From assembly GCA_038380435.1 (NCBI GenBank), contig JAWZYU010000034.1, positions 17,649,404-17,713,403 of the forward strand: a DNA stretch of 64,000 nucleotides, given 5' to 3'. Shown one piece after another: positions 62,236 to 64,000 of the stretch. Both the position numbers and the translations under genes were made by a program. The notes beneath the pieces are model-generated. The model was not told the origin of the DNA. It was given only the letters and a program-made list of their open reading frames with translations, and searched no databases. Within the stretch, counting starts at the first letter, position 1; every line of letters starts with the position of its first letter. Source of the DNA: Ryuthela nishihirai. Lineage: Eukaryota > Arthropoda > Arachnida > Araneae > Heptathelidae.

Positions 62236-64000
62236 AATGGCTTATGAAGAGCAAATGTCATTCAGTGATCGTCTAGCACTGCTCTACAGTATTCAAGAAG
62301 AACTGAACAGCATACTAGAGCCCCAGCAGTCAAGAAAGAGACTTTCTCATCCCACTAATGTGAATCGTTGGAAACAATGTAAACTTCTGGCTACGAGAGA
62401 CTTGCAGAATATAATTCGTATATCAGTGGAGCCTGCTCTACCGATGCTACCAAATGTAGCAACGAGGGAGCACAACACGGAGTCACATCGACGTCTCCTG
62501 CAATGAGGAGTCTGCTAAGCATTCGACTAGTACCACAATTTCCATAGCAGCAAACATTACATTGCTTGATCCATAGCAGAACGATAAGGTTGATTCAAGT
62601 GATATAACATCGTATGTTCTCCTATCTTCTTCGAAATTTTGCCCGCAAAAATATAATGCTGAATTCACATCACATACCGTACGATTAAAAAATTTGATGA
62701 TGTGAATCCTTTTGACATTGCACCAAAGTTAAAAGTGGTTCAACAGAATATTCTTGATCTTGATCAGTTAATGCGTCCTAGCGATTTTTCACATGATAGA
62801 TTTTGTGTTCCCACAAAGGTGACAACATTACAACTGATAAATTTATGGAAACTACCGAAAAGGTGTTACAATCCAATGAAGCAATAGGAACGGATGAAAA
62901 CATTTTTATGGATTTTGCTGCCATAAATCTTGATCGAACAGGAGCAGGAAGAACTGCAGGTCCTCGGAGAAGACCCTTAGTTGACCTCATCGCGTATAAG
63001 AAATCCAAAAGTTCTGTTATTACTTTCGTAACGATGATTAAATATGTTTAGGTAGAAGTATCGTTGTTGCTAGAGCTAACGCCCTTAAAAAACTATTAAA
63101 GTTAGATGCTAAAGAATACAAGTGCGTATGCAATCAGTATTCTCCAAGACAGAAGTCTCTAGCAGAAGATCTACATAGAAATGCTAATGTGCCCACAGCC
63201 ACTTGTGGTATACCAAAACTAAATGCATTCCAGAGATACTTATATCCAGAATATTGAGTTATTGTGTTTTCAGCTTTGGATATTTCATCTTTTCTGGAAA
63301 GGAAGAAGCTCCACAGAATCTGTATTTGCTGTTTCATAATAATCATTATGATGTTATCATAAGTTCTGTTGGTTATTTTCGAGTTTACAAATTTTGTAAT
63401 TCATGCTTGAAGCAGAAATGTTGAGAGATGTTGAAAACGTTTCCTCACATCTGCATTGACATGTGTCACATGTGCAAAACTAAGTGCTGTGGTAAACGAG
63501 GAAGTAGTATTTTTTGTGATCTCTGGAATAAATATTGCATGGGGTCTTCGTGCTATGCTGCTCACCACTTCTCAGGAGCTTGTTCTTCATCACATCGGTG
63601 TCTACAGTGTGGAGACATTTATCCTACCCACAAATCACACGTTTGTAGCAAAAGAGAGATAGGATGTGTCAAAATCGCTAACAAAGAAGATGTCTATCTC
63701 TACTGTATGTACTTCGATCTCGAGACCGTTGAACAGTTTGATGGACTTTTAATTCCTGTACTGTGTGTAGTGACATTTCAAGACTCTCGGGGCCAATGGC
63801 AATATAATGAGTTTGACAGTACCACTTTTCATGGAATGATTACTTTCAGAAGAAAACGGTAAGCAAGAGTTTAAAAATGTTACATTGCTAGCATATAATG
63901 CTTGAACTTTTGATGCATATTCTATCTTAAACTTTCCATATTTTAAATATTTGAAACCTGAAATAATATATAACAGAAACAAAATTTTGATGCTAAACTT
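62236..64000 (+). pseudogene. decayed PolB of a related older Polinton (partial)
   Basis: In shifting plus-strand frames it follows the intact PolB: an N-terminal MSFSDRLALLYSIQEELNSI (62252), then ITTDKFMETTEKVLQSNEAI with PRRRPLVDLIAY (62820-63000), then after a stop the CLGRSIVVARAN region (63048-63085) matching the putative cysteine site, a FQRYLYPEY block (63225), the zinc region (63380-63640), Exo I YFDLETVEQ (63712) and the Exo II region with HN changed (LLAYNA, 63885). At least eight stops or frameshifts. It runs off the window. It is clearly homologous to 46349-50512 but diverged along its length, so it is a separate, older element and not a recent duplicate. Confidence 0.85.

Overview
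The window reads as nuclear DNA of an invertebrate animal, most likely an arthropod and possibly a chelicerate. The host sequence is A+T-rich, has spliced-gene signals, and is packed with layered eukaryotic transposons: RTE-like and jockey-like LINEs, tRNA-derived SINEs, Tc1-like transposons, P elements with a THAP exon, a Ty3/gypsy relic and several Polinton/Maverick elements. Nothing looks bacterial. The taxon is an inference from element types and base composition, not from a marker gene.
Layout. 1-8 kb: RTE-like LINE fragments, a tRNA-SINE, diverged repeat units and a decayed Tc1-like transposon. 8-14.4 kb: A+T-rich sequence without a recognisable gene, with two SINE remnants. 14.4-17.7 kb: an RTE-like LINE copy on the minus strand. 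19.8-21.5 kb: a Ty3/gypsy pol relic carrying a near-perfect palindromic MITE and a 38-bp tandem repeat. 22.4-25.7 kb: one 3.2-kb open exon of an unrecognised host gene ending at a good splice donor. 26-28 kb: two inverted-repeat elements. 28.2-33.3 kb: a jockey-like LINE broken by a solo LTR, itself broken by a P element, and separately by a Tc1 element with intact ends. 33.6-45.2 kb: a Tc1-like relic, then a shredded Polinton of a divergent type on the minus strand (PolB with an embedded HNH/endonuclease VII-like segment, plus tail-fibre-like repeats), interrupted by two LINEs and a second P element.
The main feature is a structurally complete Polinton (adintovirus-like element) at 45657-60863. 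It is 15,207 bp, has terminal inverted repeats starting AGTAGTAG, and is flanked by a perfect 6-bp target duplication AAGGCC. The plus strand carries a protein-primed DNA polymerase (1387 aa) with all exonuclease and polymerase motifs. The minus strand carries a tightly packed set: a possible exonuclease-fold protein, a proline-rich protein, a tandem PC4-like ssDNA-binding protein, an ORF overlapping the integrase, a chromodomain integrase, penton-like and hexon-like capsid proteins, a small virion protein, an adenain-like protease, an FtsK/A32-like packaging ATPase, two further small proteins and a twin CxCxCH protein. Polymerase, integrase, capsid, protease and ATPase together are the parts needed for a self-replicating, integrating, virion-forming element. 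The two transcription units converge on A+T-rich tandem arrays at 50.5-51.7 kb.
To the right (62.2-64 kb) lies the decayed 5' part of a polymerase gene from a related element, running off the window. The window is therefore a nest of at least three Polinton-derived segments of different ages, only one of which looks intact.
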